From contig JTDE01021160.1 of NCBI GenBank assembly GCA_014338405.1, positions 1 through 64,000 on the forward strand: a stretch of 64,000 nt of DNA. Direction: 5' to 3'. The notes beneath the pieces are model-generated. The model was not told where the DNA came from, made no database searches, and was given only the letters and a program-made list of their open reading frames with translations. The stretch is from Paragonimus skrjabini miyazakii. Taxonomy: Eukaryota; Platyhelminthes; Trematoda; Plagiorchiida; Troglotrematidae. This document shows positions 63,769-64,000 of the stretch, piece by piece. Position 1 is the stretch's first letter, and the number at the start of each line of letters is the position of its first letter. The translations under genes were made by a program, and so were the position numbers.

Positions 63769-64000
63769 CTAAAACGCATTACAAGGGAAACACAAGATAG
63801 TACTGTAATGAGGAGATTAACGCAATAGCTGTTGATGAATTTTATGGGACACCCCGGTAAGCGTTTCTACCGTTAAAATTTATCTGCAACTGTATGTACG
63901 ATTATAATTTCGCTTATTTCGGTCGTATACCGGTATCTGACTACTTTTGAGCAAAAGTTTTAAGATTAGTTGACTGGCCACATTGTTGTTTATGGTTTGA
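63769..64000 (-). other. Start of the next upstream intron
   Basis: No exon is visible between the acceptor at 63769 and the window edge. Confidence 0.6.

Overview
This looks like nuclear DNA from a parasitic flatworm, most likely a fluke (Trematoda). The evidence is small exons with canonical GT/AG junctions split by long introns, no long intact host reading frames, roughly balanced to slightly AT-rich composition, and a dense load of decayed retroelements of the kinds common in fluke genomes (RTE-type, CR1-type and a third LINE type, Penelope-like elements, Ty3/gypsy). The species cannot be fixed from this window; a liver-fluke-type genome is my best guess.

Two host genes can be assembled from the sequence. 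(1) A Sec14-like / CRAL-TRIO lipid-transfer protein lies on the + strand with three consecutive exons (29590-29696, 32595-32739, 51647-51827). Their phases match, and together they encode residues 1-144 plus the first base of codon 145. The second intron is 18.9 kb and is filled with mobile-element debris. The exons after 51827 were not found. (2) A secreted Kunitz plus thrombospondin-type-1 protein (F-spondin / fat-spondin-like C-terminus) lies on the - strand at the right edge. Its last two exons (63164-63768 and 62054-62489) encode TSP1 - Kunitz - Kunitz - TSP1 and the stop codon; its 5' part lies beyond base 64000.

Layout: 1-0.9 kb is one copy of a dispersed repeat; 0.9-13.8 kb has no gene I can support, apart from one SINE copy; 13.8-14.8 kb is an internally deleted CR1-like LINE; 16.4-18.7 kb is an RTE-type LINE; 18.7-29.5 kb is mostly featureless, with a possible gypsy RNase H scrap and two hammerhead-like motifs. 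At 29.6-51.8 kb lies the Sec14-like gene. Its introns hold a Penelope GIY-YIG domain with a 149-bp tandem duplication, a Tc1/IS630-type transposase, two gypsy fragments, a Penelope reverse-transcriptase fragment, tRNA-derived SINEs, a 100-N gap, an inverted third LINE flanked by two copies of the dispersed repeat, a 79-bp-arm hairpin and an RTE tail. At 57.1-57.6 kb is a 251-bp-arm foldback, at 57.9-61.3 kb the longest CR1-like LINE copy, and at 62-64 kb the Kunitz/TSP1 gene.

All mobile-element copies carry stops, frameshifts or deletions and appear dead. I saw no convincing undescribed genetic system. The observations most worth following are the foldback and its single-unit relative with a conserved reading frame, the hammerhead-like motifs beside Penelope remnants, the unusual P1 residues in the Kunitz domains, and the unresolved 3' half of the Sec14-like gene.
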